A stretch of 64,000 bases of DNA, taken from Lentinus brumalis (taxonomy: Eukaryota; Basidiomycota; Agaricomycetes; Polyporales; Polyporaceae). Within the stretch, counting starts at the first letter, position 1, and each line of letters opens with the position of its first letter. Position numbers and translations under genes: made by a program. The DNA lies in NCBI GenBank assembly GCA_001792895.1, contig MARA01000006.1, positions 1,922,001 to 1,986,000 of the forward strand, read 5' to 3'. Shown one piece after another: positions 1 to 12,290 of the stretch. The notes beneath the pieces are model-generated. The model was not told the origin of the DNA. It was given only the letters and a program-made list of their open reading frames with translations, and did not search any database.

Positions 1-1967
1 GTCCTTGAGCTCCTTCGCCTGGGTGGGAGTCTTCATGCGTATGCGGTAGGGCATCGAGGTACCCTCCTCATGGCCGATGAAGGACACGACCTTGTCCGAC
101 ATGCTCGCGTTCATGCCTGTGTGGATCAAGAAGTTCTGCGATACCCAGTCAGCCCAGATCATGGGAGTCTCCGGAGGGAAACACAACTTACGATCGTGAT
201 CTTGCCGGTGCTGCTGTTCCTGAGCAGCATTCGCCGCACCCCCGTCTCCTTGTGCTTCTTCAGCCGGAGCACGCCGACACCCATGTCCCCCACTGCGCAT
301 TGCCCTCCTTGTCCTTCGTCATCTTGTACACCTTGCTCCGGATCGCGTGCACCGTCTCCTCGTCCTCCTCGCCCTCGCCCTCCTTGTCGTGCCCCGACAT
401 CGCCGAGAGCAGCGGCCCGTTCGTGTCCGGCGCGGGCGTGCCTTCCGCCGAGGTGCCCGTCTCACCCTCGGTCGTGTCCGCCTTCTCCGACACGGATGCC
501 GCAGACGAGCCAAACACAGACGACGAGCCGAACACAGGCTTTGAGCCAAAGGAGAACGGCAGCGACTTCACGGGCCCATTCGTGTTGTCGGGCTCATCGG
601 ACGTCGTCCTGGGCGGGCTTCCAAACCCGAACCCGACTGGGTTCCCGATGCTGCCTGCCTTCGGGGCACCGAAGCCTCCACTACTGCCGGCAAAGAACGA
701 TGGCTTGCCGGGAGAAGCGGAGCCAAAGGAGAAGGGCGTGCCCGACGCGGACTTGTCTTTCTCGGGCGTCGTGGCGCCCGTGCTTGAGCCAGTACCGAAC
801 GGCGTTGAGGAGCCGCCAGTGCCGAAGAGCGAGCCCGCGGGCTTGTCCTTGTCGGTCTCCTTGTCTTTCACCTTATCCGCGTCGTTTGCGCCGAACGCCG
901 AGCCACCGAATGATGGCGTGGATGACGAACCGAAGGCGGAGGCGGAAGAGCCGAAGATGGAGGATGCCGAGGTCGAGCTGCCGGGTTTGGTGAAGAGCGA
1001 ACTACCCGAGGACGACGACGGTGCACCGAATGAGAAGGACGACGCGGGGGCAGACGTACCCGAGGCCGACGCTGAGGCGAAGGAGAACGCGGTCTTCGGC
1101 ACCTCAGACGTAGTCGATGACTCTGACGCTGCGGGTTTGGAGGGTACGAAGCTGAATGGGCTCCCTAGTGGAGACGCCCCAGAGTCCAGTTTAGGTACGA
1201 ATCCGCCAGAGGCGGGTGCTGGAGCACTCGACGACGAAGGCGCCGAGGGCTTGAACCCAGCGAAACTAGTCGGTGCAGGAGGCATCGTAAATGACGGTGG
1301 GGCTGAAGGCTTGGGAGCCTCTGACGTCGTGGGCGTCGATGTCGAGGCTGGAGGGGCGCTTGGATTCGACGTCGACTTCTCAGAGCTGACGGAGACCCGT
1401 AGTGTCTTGTATCGCTCGAGCAGCTCTGCGACATCCACGAAGGGGTCGGACTCGATCGCCTTCGATACAGCGCTGAGGAAGGATACGTTCAGACCGCGAA
1501 GTGCCTTGTAGTAATCGACCTCGCTCTGGTCTTCTTCCATATCGGCCGCAGAGGCAGCCTTGGATTCGGGAGGCGCAGATGAGGATGAAACAATGGACGC
1601 GAATGCTTTTGTTGCTGCCGATGCGCTGGATGAGATGGAGGGCGCAAACGACGATGATGGTTGGGACGTCGGTGTGCTGCTGAAAGAGAACGGTGAAGAA
1701 GCAGCCACGGCGGGGGTGAGTTTTGGTGCACCGGGTGGCTGAGACGGCGCGGAGGAGAACGAGAAGGACGAGGTTCCTCCCGAAGAACCGAATCCAGAGA
1801 AGCTCGCAAACTTGCTAGGAGGTGCTGACTACCACGGATATGAATATATATGTCGGAAGTGTGCTGCTGAATCGCTCACCTCGGGCGCCTCTGTAATGGT
1901 AGGCGGGGGCGTGCTTGATGCCGCTTGTTGAGCCATCATCATGGATCGTCGAGGTAGAGCACGCATT
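1..1967 (-). CDS. Nup50/Nup2-type FG nucleoporin, 3' end cut by window edge, one frame lesion
   Basis: Nuclear-pore basket protein that should bind importin-alpha and Ran-GTP. Read on the minus strand, a short exon (1967-1880) encodes RALPRR and a Met-rich stretch. An intron (1829-1879) leads to a long exon with FASFSGFGSSGG, the Nup50 N-terminal signature, followed by many F/S/G/P-rich FSFG-type repeats. The C-terminal part (from about 390 downwards) begins a Ran-binding domain (GEGEEDEETVHAIRSKVYK, then MGVGVLRLKKHKETGVRR). A 56-nt intron lies at 136-191, and the domain runs off position 1. At 287-291 a five-base C run puts the Ran-binding domain out of frame; six would restore it. I could not find the usual first exon (the KRxAxKQLT-like N-terminus) upstream. 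The long plus-strand ORF over this region is an antisense shadow of low-complexity coding sequence. The family is clear; intactness is not. Confidence 0.82.
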
Positions 1968-3250
1968 CTGCACATGAAAACGCACGTCAGTTCCGTAAAC
2001 CAACTCAAGTCACCCACACCGTTGTCTCGTGGCGAGGACCTAGCAATAAGCTCAAGCAGTGCGTTTCGCCACAGTCCTGCGACAGTGGTTTTGCAACGCA
2101 AATTAGTGAACACACGAGCTCAACCACCTCCGTACCAAGCACTCTGTGAGGCGGAATATTCTAGTCTGTAGTCTGTGGAAGTCCGGTAGCCTATGGGGCC
2201 GAACTTTGGAGCAAGCCCTCCACGCGGGAGCTTCCCCTTGGTTCCGACTTTCCGAACGCCAGCCACGTACTGAAAGACAGTCGAGGGAGAGATGTAGCAC
2301 CTACGCCACCATTCCACCACAACTCGACTACCGGGCTCCGCCCAACTACGCCCGGAATCCATGAAACAACTTGCCGACGGTGATCAACCACGTTAAGCCG
2401 CCCCGATGTCACTGTCTCGGGGATGCTCGACGCGGTTGATGGTACTTTCGCCGGGGAGGTAGCATTTAAGCCACATGCGAGATTGGACAGAGGCAGATGC
2501 GTCGAAGAGCTGTCCAAATTGTAGGGGCGGGTTCAAGGATGACTGTGGCTCGTCATGCAACTATGCGAGAGAACTTCGCGCAAGCTGTCTCTCCCCCAAT
2601 GTCTTCGCAGACATACTTCAGCACAACATTTCAAAGAATGGTACGCACGGTCTGCTAGCAAGCGTAGACTCATCCGCCTTTCTGAAGCCTGACGAGACTT
2701 CCTGGCACATCCTGTTCATGATCATGTTCCTTTATCCCATGAATACTAACACGTACCTGACTTCCCTCATCGCCCTCGTCCTCATGATCCTTCACCAACT
2801 GCTTCTCTGCGGCTCTCTTCATCGCGCGAAGGTGGATGTGGTTGGAACTTGGCGGTAGAGTTGGCCTCGGTGCACCACACGCGTTTGCTCGCGCCTGGAG
2901 AAGGCACGTGCTCCAGTTATACCGGCGCCCATCGGACTGTCAATATTGATGCGGAGCTCCCATTCCGATGGCCTCAGAACCCCGATGCTCTGCTATACTT
3001 ACTTCATACTTGGAAGCAACATTCGTGTTCCAATGGGTCGGAATGACGTGTCGCTCTGTGGACGAACTGCGCAGAATATCGCTGTAGTTAGCGCTGCGTT
3101 GGGGTAAGATGTGCTTTTCGGGCAAGTAATCAGGATCTGCTTACGTAATGAAGTCGCCCATAGGGGCCGTCACCGCGCCTGCAATGTGCACCAACACTCG
3201 ACTCTCACCAACTTCTTCATCCTCCCCGACACCTCGCTCGACGTGTGACC
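1968..3250. other. Intergenic region, no gene supported
   Basis: About 1.3 kb between the divergent nucleoporin and Mga2/Spt23-like genes. It may hold the missing first nucleoporin exon and both promoters. The open frames here (for example 2475-2858 on the plus strand) show no recognisable domain and no convincing splice support. Confidence 0.4.
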
Positions 3251-6200
3251 ATGTCGTCCTCATCGACGACGGCGTGCTCGAGGTCGCCATCACCATCACC
3301 GACGACACCCGAAGCAACCGACATCGTGGAACCCATGATGAGCCAGGAAGAGCTCTCGGCATGGTGCAAATCGCTCCCGAACGCCGAATTCCTCATCAAC
3401 GGCGATATCCAGTACGGAGAGCACGTTCGCAAGCTGGAGGAGAGGCCGTCGTTGAACTTGGAGGACTTGCTGCAGGAACACGTATACGAAGAGTGAGTCT
3501 TGTCGCGCACATCTCATGTTCGGCAAGCGCGGTACACTTCGTCCTGCTGCGCGCTGCACGGTACTCCATATCGCTCAGCCTATCCACCTGGATACGAGCG
3601 ATCGTGTCTGCTCGGTCGAAGAGGCGGCTCTTGTACCACCACGGACAAAGTTAGTGTCCAAATCAGTCGGGCCACTGCTGCGCTGCTCCGTCAAACAACA
3701 CGTTTCGGACTGGTGGAAGTGTTCATCATTCAAGGCGCCAGCAGCCCCTGGTCTTTGTCTCACACGCAAGAGCGTCGCCCTGACGCTACTTCCGGGGAGA
3801 CCGTCCACTCACCGACGCAAACGCGAGGCGTCTATTAGAGCTTTCATCGCGTCGTTGGCGTGCGGTAGTGTATGCGAATTGGTCAGGTAGACTACATTCA
3901 GCTCCTTTCATACGCTCCCAGGCAACCGTCTCAGACCTTTACTGATGATCTACAGTGTCACGCCTGCTGCACACAATATACCCTCCGAGTCCATGTTCTG
4001 TCCAGTCACCAGTCCATCCTCCCCTACCGTCCCTACCACTGCCGGTATCGCGTCTTCGCGGCCCTTTATCGTCAGTACGAAACCCGTACCACCCCAGCGC
4101 AAGTGCGGAAAGACCCCCGGCACTGCAACGCGTCGTTTTTCCGGAGAAGGAGACATGTTCCAAGTGCGTTCTATCCCCCCGATTACAATCATCCACTGAT
4201 CTGTGTCTAGCCTTCCCATCATGTTCCCAAGCCTGCCGGAGGGCGGGACCAAGTCCAGAGTCGAGACTCAGATCCGTCTCACTGTCGATTTGGCTCATGC
4301 GAGTTCCTCTTCCGGAGCACCCCATAAGTACGATAAGGTCGGCAGCTGGAAGTGGCTCAGGCTGCCGAAAGGGACGACCACGAAGAAGCGAACTCGGAAG
4401 GAAGGAAAAGTCGGTGAGTGGTTGTATCTCCGGATTCGAATCCATCTAGCCTCACGCACCGAGATCGTAGATGCACCGGCCGAGGAGTCCCTGTACCTCA
4501 CAGCGGAAATTACGTGCGCGACACCTCCGCATACCCGCGTCACTGTATGCTCGAGCTGCCAGACGCGTGAGGTAAGTTGTTATCAACGCTCTGTATCTTG
4601 GGGCGCCCATAACGTTGTATTCCCACTGGTATCTAGGCGAAGAGGGTTGCGCGCAAGATAGCTGCCCGTGTGCGTCCCGCACGCTCAGACTCTGAGTCGC
4701 AGGAAGAACCGCGTGTCATTCCCGGAAAGGGCAGGCATGAAGACACGTCTAACATCCTCCAGTTCAACTGTCCGGAGGTGCTGGACTTCTCATCAGGATC
4801 TGTCATCCTTCCCCTCCGCATAACATGTTACTGCCGACATCATCGCGAGAAGGTAGGCTTCCACCTTCACTTCACGATGCACGACCACACTGGTCGAGTT
4901 GTCGGCACCGGGTCGACGAAGCCTATCATGATTACGGACGATCACAAGAGTACTGGTGTTAACGCGCAGAGGGGTAACTCAGAGTTTGGGGCGAAGCTTG
5001 ATTGGACTGTGGCTGGTACGGATTCCCAGGAGAGTGCGCCCAAGAGGAAGAAGACCCTCAACGGGACGGAACGAGCGAAGAAACGCGCGAAGCCTTACGA
5101 CGCTGGCAGCCGAATCTCGCGCCTTCACCGGCAGAGCAGCAGCGGCAGCCTGCATTCGCCATCCGAGATGACTTCGGCTCTCGCAACTCGTGCTTCGTCT
5201 CCACTACAGCAGAACGCCATCTCTCAGCCGCCGCTGCATATCGTTACAACTGCCGCATCACCCGCCCCCTCGTCATATAGCTATACGGATCACCCCTCTT
5301 CCTCTGTGGCTGCGCCTCCAAGCGATGTGCTGGAAAGCGCTACTTCCACGGCGGTGGCCAGTCCTTCTCTCACTGCCTTTGACTCAAACGTCTCTATCGC
5401 TGACTTTATCAACTCGAACTTCAACGTGGACGTTGCTATGCCTGATTGCTCTGACATGGAGTCTCCTGCTGTGTCTTACCACGATCCTTCACATTCACCT
5501 TTCCTCGCTCCACATCAGCCTCCAATACCCATCCCGCCGCCGATGGCCGAGCCAATGGATTTGGCCATGCCGATGCCAGTACCGCCTGTTGTGCCCTTAC
5601 CCTATATGCTGTTCAAGCATGACCCTCCGCCTCCCACCACCCTTCCCCAACCTCGCATCCATCGGCTCATCCCTGCCTGTGGTCCTACGTACGGCGGCAT
5701 CGAGGTCACTGTGCTGGGCGCCAACTTCCACCCTTCTATGCAGCTGAACTGTATGTTTGGTGGTATCGCGTCTACGTCCACTCAGCGCTGGAGCGACAAC
5801 ACGCTCGTGTGCATCCTTCCTCCTAGTGTGGCTCCTGGGCAGGTACACGTATGGTTCGAGGGGCTGCCAAAGGAAGAGGACGGTTCTCCGCCGTGCCTAT
5901 TCACCTACACCGATGAGACGGATCGAGCTCTGTAAGTCTCCGTTCCTCTCAAGATCTCAGTTCCCTGACTGAACTATCTCAGAATGGAGCTGGCCTTGCA
6001 GGTCGTTGGGCTGAAGATGACAGGAAAGATCGAGGACGCAAGAAACATTGCTATGCGCATCGTGGGTAACACTGGTGGCCCCGAGGCCGACGGAAGTATG
6101 CACGCTGGCGGCGCGATGCAGCTGTCTTCACATCTACTCCTTGGTCGCGCGGGTGACAACAGGGAGTTCGAGAAGACACTGATCGACTTCCTCACCGTGC

Positions 6201-7677
6201 TCGACGTTCCCACCGACAGTTCTTCCGTCCCCACCGAGTCCTCCTTCATCTCGAAGCCCACTGCTAGCGGACAGACACTCCTCCACCTTGCGACGCTGGC
6301 CAAGTTCCCTGCACTCGTCCAATTCCTTATCGCTCGCGACATCGACATCGACGCCCGCGACCAGAACGGCTGTACAGCGCTGTTCTTGGCTGCACTCACT
6401 GACTCCGCCGAGTGTGCCCGGGCGCTAGTTGACGCCGACGCTGCGTTGGACGTTGTCAACGCTGCCGGTAGAACGCCTGCTGAGGTCGGGCCCGCAGGCT
6501 TCTTCGACTTCATGTCTTCCGACACCGAGCGCTCGTCGGAAGACGGTGGTCATGACGAGGATGAGGCTGCCTGGGGCGACGGCGAGGAGGAGTCCGACTC
6601 CGAAATAGATGCTCGTCCCGTCAGGAGGGGCCGTAAGCGTGCTGCTTCTCACCGGACCACGAAGCAGCGCTCCGTACCCGCCCCAACGTTCGATACGCCC
6701 GAGGCGACCCCGGTGACCGACGTCGACCATAAACCGAGCCCGTCGTCAGCAGCGTCAGAGAAGAAGGTTGTTGAGGCTGGACTCGCAGCTACCGACGAGA
6801 AGCAGGCCGCGACGTTCACCGAGACGTTGTACCGCACGTTCGCCCAGCTCCAGCACCCCCAGGGTATGATCGCGAATATCCCCATCCTACCCCTTCTGCA
6901 TATGCCGAACCTCCCTGGTATCCCGGCCTGGGGCACGATTGCGCAGATTCCTGTCTTCCCCGTTCTAGTTCCCATCCAGCAGTTCTGGGGTGATCGTCGT
7001 GGGCGTGGCGCCGACGGGACGCCCGAAGGCGCGGGCGCGGAGCAGAACGGGCAGCAGGCGTGGATGAGCGTCTTGTCTCCGCAGGACTGGAAGGCATTCT
7101 GGGAGAAGTGGATGCAGCAGGCGACGGCGACCCGGGACCCGGACGTACATGACACCCCGCCCCCGGCGTATTCCCCGAGGACCGCGGACGACCCGTTCAT
7201 CCCCGACGCAAAGGAGCCTGAGCCGGCCGCAGAGGTCGCTAGCACGACGACGACCCAACAGCCTGCACCGTGCGAAGCTGAAGCTGAGCCCGAGCAACAG
7301 CTCGGAGCTGAGAGGGCGGTCGTTCGCCAGGTTGGGTACAAGGATGCTGCGGTTCCGGCAGAAGAAGTGGAGTCGTATGGCTACAGGCCTACGCGCAAGC
7401 CCGCACGACGGGCGCAGAAGAAGCAACGTGCGTGTCCGCCGATTATGTTGTCATTTGCGTATGAATACTGACCTGCGATCTCGTCCAGATGACCGCATGC
7501 TGGTCTTGTTCTGGATTCCTATTCTCATCAGTATGTGTTTCGTCTTGTGTGGTTGGCTGCATTGCTGACATACCTTGTACAGTCGGTTTCGCCTGGGCGT
7601 TTCTACATGCCCTCCGTATCGCGTTGCACACCGCGAAGGCCCTGGTCACCCTCAAGGTCGGCCTGACCGCAGCATGA
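3251..7677 (+). CDS. Mga2/Spt23-like membrane-tethered transcription factor (IPT/TIG, ankyrin repeats, C-terminal membrane segment)
   Basis: In yeasts this family is anchored in the ER/nuclear envelope and senses lipid packing; release of the N-terminal part activates fatty-acid desaturase genes. ATG 3251 opens MSSSSTTACSRS, and EELSAWCKSLPNAEF follows. First donor is at about 3491. Exons between 3580 and 4160 are not resolved. From 4210 the reading is secure: KSRVETQIRL, then KWLRLPKG, an intron at 4414-4470, SLYLTAEITCATPP, an intron at about 4573-4636, then VLDFSSGSVILPLRITCYCRHH and a bipartite basic region. An IPT/TIG fold (about 5650-5900) contains ACGPTYGGIEVTVLGANF. After an intron (about 5934-5982) come two ankyrin repeats (6260-6490; GQTLLHLATLAKF, NGCTALFLAAL). 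The last two exons encode a hydrophobic C-terminus (RMLVLFWIPIL plus GFAWAFLHAL). Stop is at 7675-7677. Domain order matches Mga2/Spt23 exactly. Confidence 0.88.
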
Positions 7678-9269
7678 GCGCATGCTCGGATAGGAACTTG
7701 TAGAACGGGTGGTGTACGATATGATAAGTTAATTGGAACCCTCGCGGCGGTCAGTACCTTTAGGATCGTATAACGGCAAACACTATCCTTCCCTTCCCTT
7801 CCCTTTCCTGTTTCGATTCGCTACCATGTCGTCCTACGGACTGGAAGAATGGTGTAATATTGCATAACTATCGCAAACACCTCTATGTGCCCCTTACAAT
7901 CTACTCCCTATCTTATGCCCTCCCTTGCCAACTGTTTCCATAGATTTCAGTGTAGTAGAGATTCGTGTCTGTTGATAGGGAATTATGCTGATACACGTAC
8001 ACCGACACCCTCGTACGACCTCATGTTACTGGGCGACATGCAAGAGCTGGTCCGGGAAGAAGAAGTAACGTGGCAATTGTCGCTCATTCAGTGGTATTCC
8101 TGGGCTAATTCAACCTTTAGGTTCCGGACCCGATGCTGGCATCGATACCTGTGGCTACATAACATCCGGGTCAAGTGTCCGGATATCAAATCTCGCCGGC
8201 CTTGCGTGACTGCGGTTTGCCTCGCTGGGGTACCGTGTGCATAGTTTGGGGAAAGGAGGACACGTACGCGCTACGCACACCCAAAAGGCAGATCCCCAAT
8301 GCCGTCGGTACCGACGTGCCCTACATGTACGGTGCGCCCTATGAGCATAGGAGCGGACAGACGATGTGACTTTATTGACACTCGAAGGACTGCGCACTGC
8401 GGCGATCTTCACAAAGGCGGTAGCACCGTCGACGCACCTGCGCCATCTCGCAACCGGAGCCTACAATCGGAGTTGGAGGCATTTCTCCGGGAGTTGGAAT
8501 CAACGATGCTCAGATGGCGGATAAGTACTGTACGTGTGCACTAGGGACACCCATCGCGACGGCACCGACGGCGCCAAGGATACGGTGACACCCGGAGGCA
8601 CACCGTCGCGCACATGAAGCACCTCTTCGTTTTCTGTCACTCTCAAGATTAGGCGTTTCCATGGCCCATGGGTCCTGGTGTGACCGTGAACCGACACGTG
8701 CTGCGCGCTACGATGGATGTCGGGGAAGGCACTTGAGGGTCAGTACGACCTGCCCTGTCGCACGATAACCGATGATGTGCCTTCAGGATGGGTTCGCTAC
8801 AGTGGATTGCAGTAGTTACGAGGACACGAGCTCTCGCTTGTGCCATAGCGATGGTTCAATCCCGTCGACTCCAAGATCAAGTAGCGCGAGTTGCGTGCAG
8901 AATACCGAGTCCCGACGGTAGTGAGGTAGCGCGCTGCTTACAAGTTGACGATCGGCTGTCGGGAGAAGGTCGTTTGGTGCTCTTGTACTCGCATATAGAT
9001 GAGGTGGCTCTCCGGCACCCAGGCGGACGCTCCAGATGCGCGTACCAGAATGTCGTTCGATGTTCTTGTACTCGCGTAGGGATGAGGTGGCTCCCCGGCA
9101 TACGGCCTCGCCGCACCCTGGTATGCCGATGTGCGAAGGATGCAAGGAGGATGCGGGGAGCGAACGGATGAGTAAGTACTCTCGTAGGACTATAAAGGTG
9201 GTGACCGAGCTCACCATTCCTTAGACAAACCAACCTCGGAAGGCACCTGTCTAGCAGAGCATATTCAAG
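7678..9269. other. Intergenic region with short repeats, no gene supported
   Basis: The 3' flank of the Mga2/Spt23-like gene starts here, including a CCTT-rich pyrimidine tract near 7790-7810. Two imperfect copies of a roughly 40-bp element (TCTTGTACTCGC...GATGAGGTGGCT) lie at about 8980-9020 and 9062-9102, 83 bp apart, with a weaker third near 9171. ORFs on both strands are short and lack family features. Confidence 0.4.
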
Positions 9270-10006
9270 ATGACAGGAAACACCAAAGGTGCGTCGAAAA
9301 CACAAGCCCGTATGTGCGGGACCCTGACTGGATCGCTGCTATAGCACCATCGAAATTCGGCGTCCTCCTCTACCCCGGCTTCGAGCCCCTCGACGTCTTC
9401 GGCCCCATCGAGGCGTTGCAGATGCTGTCACGCGAAGTCAAACTCGACATCGCCTGGATCGGACCCACCTTGGATCCAGTCAGCACCGTGCCCAAGGACA
9501 TCCCGATGAACACCACGGGGTCCCAGGTCGCCACGCTCGTCGTGCCCACCCATACATACGACAACCCGCCCAAGGACCTCGAGGTGCTGCTTGTCCCAGG
9601 CGGCATCGGGACCACCGGGGAAGCGCACGCGCTCGCCGGCCCCGTCTCGTTCATCAAGAACATCTATCCCAAGCTGGCGTACCTCATTACGATCTGCACC
9701 GGGGCGGAGCTCGCCGCGCGGTCGGGGGTGCTGGACGGAAAGAGGGCGACGGCGAACAAGGACACGTGGAAGACGACGACCGCGTTGAGACCGCAGGTGA
9801 ACTGGGTCAGACTGGCCCGGTACGTCGTTGACGGGAACTGCTGGACGTCTGGCGGGGTCAGCGCGGGGATCGACGCCACGCTTGCGTGGATCGCGCATAT
9901 CTATGGGGAGGAGGTGGCTCGAAAGGGGGCGAACTTCATGGAGTACGAGTGGAGGGACGACAGGAACTGGGATCCGTTCGCGTACATGTTTGGCGACGGT
10001 ATTTAG
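9270..10006 (+). CDS. DJ-1/PfpI (ThiJ) family protein, isonitrile-hydratase-like
   Basis: Predicted cytosolic glutamine-amidotransferase-like fold protein of 226 residues. Start ATG 9270 gives MTGNTK; a 56-nt intron (9289-9344, with CCCTGAC as branch point) joins to PSKFGVLLYPGFEPLDVFGP. The exon lengths add up to a whole number of codons. The nucleophile elbow is LITICTGAEL (Cys about residue 124), followed by SGVLDGKRATANK and TSGGVSAGIDATLAWI, both typical of this family. The acidic residue after the first strand (PLDVFGP) matches the DJ-1/isonitrile hydratase pattern. Substrate cannot be read from the sequence. The gene is intact and stands alone. Confidence 0.88.
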
Positions 10007-10437
10007 TCCGATGGCCCAAGGTGACCGGGAGTAGTTGCACGTACAGTTCCGCGCGATGTATCGGATGTTCGAATGGGAGATGATGGCTGCGAATCGAGTC
10101 AGATTGTGTGTTCGATATTGCCTCTTCAGTCGGCGTAGAATTCGCTTCCGTTGTAGCTATTGAGTCTTTCGGTTTACACGAGAAGGCGGCTCGAGCTACT
10201 CACCTGCTTGCGCATCCCATGATGTGAACAAGGTGCTCAAAGATACCACCGACCGTATTCGGGTTGCGCACGCCTCACAGTTGGATCCCTCGCGCGTGCG
10301 GCAGCCCCCGGCTCCCCCGAGTCGCCGTGCGATCTGGTGTTCAAAGCCCACAGGTGTTGATTCGCGCTCAGTCGACACCTTCACAAGTACACGACCGTTC
10401 CTTCTGCCACGATACACATATAGCCGAGTCTCAAACG
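10007..10437. other. Intergenic, converging gene ends
   Basis: About 430 bp between the 3' ends of the DJ-1-like and Rec114-like genes. I see no further coding signal. Confidence 0.4.
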
Positions 10438-12028
10438 CTACGCAGCTATGCCGGCTAGACCTTTGATCTTCCACATACCGTCTAAGGAGCGCATCTGTCC
10501 CGCATTCAGTCAGCATACATATATGACGAGGGCCCAAACAGGAGCTCTCACCAGTTCCGCAAAACCCTCTTCACGTATCACCTCTGCGACGAGGCTTTCC
10601 AGCTGGTTTTTTGACAACTCGTACAGTCCGGCAGCGTCTCGCAGAGTCGCTGTAATATCTGACGTGAGTGTCGAAGTGGATGAAGCGGATGCGTCTGGGG
10701 CGTCGGTGCTAGGCACTGTGCTGTCCGCGGTCCGAGGTGGTGCCGATGATGCAGGAGTATCGGCCTGACTCTTTTGGGAAGCGCGAGGTAAGCTCGCGAG
10801 GGGCGGGACCGGCGGAGGCGGCATCAGCACTGGAGAGCCTGGAGGCAGGGGGCGAGATGCGGGAGGGGGTAGAGGAGACGATGAGGGTAACGACGAGCTA
10901 GGGAGTGAGGCTTCCGCGTCGCTGGAGCTTCCATGGGTCGTGAGCTCCTTGCCTGGTGGGAGAAAAGGAGGACGGAACACGCCAGAGGACTGCGGGACGG
11001 TTTTGTGGACCTTCTCGGGGGTGCTGGCACAAAGGCAGGCAGAGCGTCAGGCTCAGACGAGGGATGATCAGCCACGGCAGAAGAAGGCGTGATGGCAGAA
11101 GACGGACGGGACGAGTCGTGTTCGGATGTAGGCGTGCCGGAGAGTAGCGACGGGAAGACGTCGCTGCCTTGCCCCATGGGAGGCTGGCTTCCACACACAG
11201 TGTCGAGCCAGTTTCGAGTCGCCGAGTGTGACTGGGGCAGAGTGGTATTCATCCTTTGAACAGTCGGCAGAGGAGCGGCCTCGTCAGTCATCATAGACGC
11301 AACTTGTCGGAGCGCAGAGGGAGGGGCCCGAGACTCAGGCATGGCTATATGCGTCGTTGCCCGAGAAGGAGTTGGTGGTTGTGGTCGTATTTGTGTCTGC
11401 GTAGGACGCGGGCCGCGTGGAGCAGGAGGACCCGCGTTCGCCTTGCACGGGCACACGAAGCGGATTCGTTCGACGAAAGCGTTCGCAGCAGCGTCGTCCT
11501 GAAACGTTACTTGGAACCGTCTGTACTGCTATACACATCATGTCAGATGCATGAGCTCCGCGCTGTATTCTCAGGTGCGAACTCACCGGAGCTTGCCCAG
11601 GAGGAGCGACTCGGGGATGCTGGTAGCGTAGACCGACTACCGCGCCTTGGTAGACCGCCTTGAGAGGCACACCTTGCGGCGCCTGGAACGTCGGCATCAC
11701 CGAGTATGCAACCAAGTCCAAGTCTTCCTGGATTACACAGTCAGTTGAAGTCGCGTAGCACGAGGCGAGCACGTACGAATACCACTTCGTTCTGATCGAC
11801 GTCCATCGCGTCTGCCCCAGCGCTGAACTTCCAGATAATACGCAACCGAAGCGACTCCAGACGACCCTCGGAAGACTTCTTCATATCGAGCGTAAGACGT
11901 ATAACCGGGTTTGCGAAGTGCTGCCATTCGAGCTCAGTTTGGACTGAGCCCTGGTTCGTTGGTTGACTATATGCTCTTGAATACTTGGTGAGTTCATACA
12001 TTGCCGTCGTCGTCGTCGAGAGAGACAT
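10438..12028 (-). CDS. Rec114-like meiotic recombination protein, one frame lesion
   Basis: Rec114 works with Mei4 and Mer2 to promote Spo11 double-strand breaks in meiosis. Four exons: 12028-11777, 11727-11587, 11528-10552, 10494-10438. The N-terminal third (MYELTKYSRAYS, LRLRIIWKFS, GAVVGLRY) fits the Rec114 PH-like domain. It ends with QYRRFQVTFQDDAAANAFVE and IRFVCPCK, which I associate with fungal Rec114. A long Ser/Pro-rich linker follows. The C-terminus is an amphipathic helix, LYELSKNQLESLVAEVIREE, then GFAEL spliced to MRSLDGMWKIKGLAGIAA and a stop; this is the expected Mei4-binding tail. In the linker the G run at 11017-11021 (five bases) breaks the frame; one extra base makes the four exons total exactly 476 codons. 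Family assignment rests on motif order and C-terminal architecture, not on a search. Confidence 0.7.
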
Positions 12029-12290
12029 TTTCGCAAGCAGAGAACGAGTAGATGAAGCAAAGTAAAGCTGGCAGATTTTGCTGAGGGCGGGGGAGATGGT
12101 CTGCAGGCAAGGTTACGCGTCCATATATCGACGTACTTATACCCGTCCGACCTGAGCCTTCGAGCACGTGACCGCGGCATAGCGAATGTTGAGGAGAGGT
12201 ACACGACAATCACTGTCCGAAGGCTTATGAGATGACATAGTGAAAATCCCCCAATCGATTAGGACGAACGCAATGTGTTGATATGAACTC

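Noticed and set aside
252..1511. 419-residue plus-strand ORF
   Set aside because: Exactly antisense to the FG-repeat coding region. Its acidic, low-complexity composition is the mirror of the Ser/Phe/Gly repeats.
4428..4441. Second T-arm-like sequence (GGATTCGAATCC)
   Set aside because: It lies inside a well-supported intron of the Mga2/Spt23-like gene and has no other tRNA parts.
8790..8875. tRNA-like T-arm (GATGG TTCAATC CCGTC)
   Set aside because: The T-stem pairs, but no matching acceptor stem or anticodon arm is found at the right distance.
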